DNA of 64,000 nucleotides, from NCBI RefSeq assembly GCF_017488845.2, contig NZ_CP083374.1, positions 591,501 to 655,500 of the forward strand, in the 5' to 3' direction. Below the pieces are notes generated by a model that was not told the DNA's origin, made no database searches, and was given only the letters and a program-made list of their open reading frames with translations. The stretch's first letter is position 1; every line of letters begins with the position of its first letter. Position numbers and translations under genes: made by a program. Of this stretch, positions 63,978 through 64,000 are shown one piece after another. This stretch comes from Ensifer canadensis. GTDB taxonomy: Bacteria > Pseudomonadota > Alphaproteobacteria > Rhizobiales > Rhizobiaceae.

Positions 63978-64000
63978 GTCCCGCGCGATTGTTGTCAGCA

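Overview
The window looks like a stretch of a Rhizobiaceae-type alphaproteobacterial genome (Rhizobium/Sinorhizobium/Agrobacterium group). It is GC-rich by eye and holds many gene families typical of that group: BA14K, DUF2092, BMP-type nucleoside ABC importers, opine/octopine-type amino-acid importers with a two-FAD-subunit oxidase, and a RutR-like TetR. It also has dispersed palindromic repeats of the kind scattered through rhizobial intergenic regions. I cannot tell chromosome from megaplasmid. The accessory character (many regulators, importers, exporters, pseudogenes and an IS66 remnant) would fit a replicon arm or megaplasmid.

Layout. 1-11.6 kb: a type I secretion locus on the minus strand. 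It encodes a giant secreted animal-type haem peroxidase fused to RTX repeats, its ABC exporter, and a second RTX protein with an N-terminal membrane segment that runs off the window. A LuxR-type response regulator is divergent. 12-13.2 kb: a small XRE regulator and a frameshifted DHFR-like gene. 13.3-17.1 kb: a TetR-controlled MacAB/DevBCA-like exporter whose promoter spacer holds a perfect operator palindrome. 17.3-27.9 kb: outer-membrane and exported proteins, two AraC regulators, a long MscS channel and a DUF2721 protein. 27.9-31.2 kb: gene-poor, with a rhizobial palindromic repeat, a degenerate initiator-like tRNA, a BA14K gene and a cyclase/LysR chimeric pseudogene. 31.1-32.0 kb: a DUF4242-cyclase fusion.

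32.0-39.7 kb: a LysR-controlled, opine-like import and oxidation operon (four ABC genes, three oxidase subunits, one RidA-family protein). 40.0-50.5 kb: a ten-gene minus-strand operon. It starts with a uracil-DNA-glycosylase-like protein, then a GMC oxidoreductase, NIPSNAP, a complete BMP-family nucleoside importer, VOC, nucleoside hydrolase and amidohydrolase. A divergent RutR-like TetR faces it, and three RutR-box-like sites lie between them. I read this as a nucleoside/nucleobase scavenging regulon with unfamiliar members; it is the strongest candidate for an undescribed pathway.

51.5-57.8 kb: a beta-propeller-like unknown, DUF6494, VOC, cupin, an exported epoxide hydrolase, then a decay zone (degenerate PPOX gene, IS66 transposase remnant) and a small exported protein. 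57.9-61.5 kb: an EmrAB-type multidrug exporter with a divergent TetR. 61.8-64 kb: a foreign-looking cassette with an HEVGH metalloprotease, a protein whose 5' two thirds is strongly AT-rich, and a small helical protein that may continue beyond the window.
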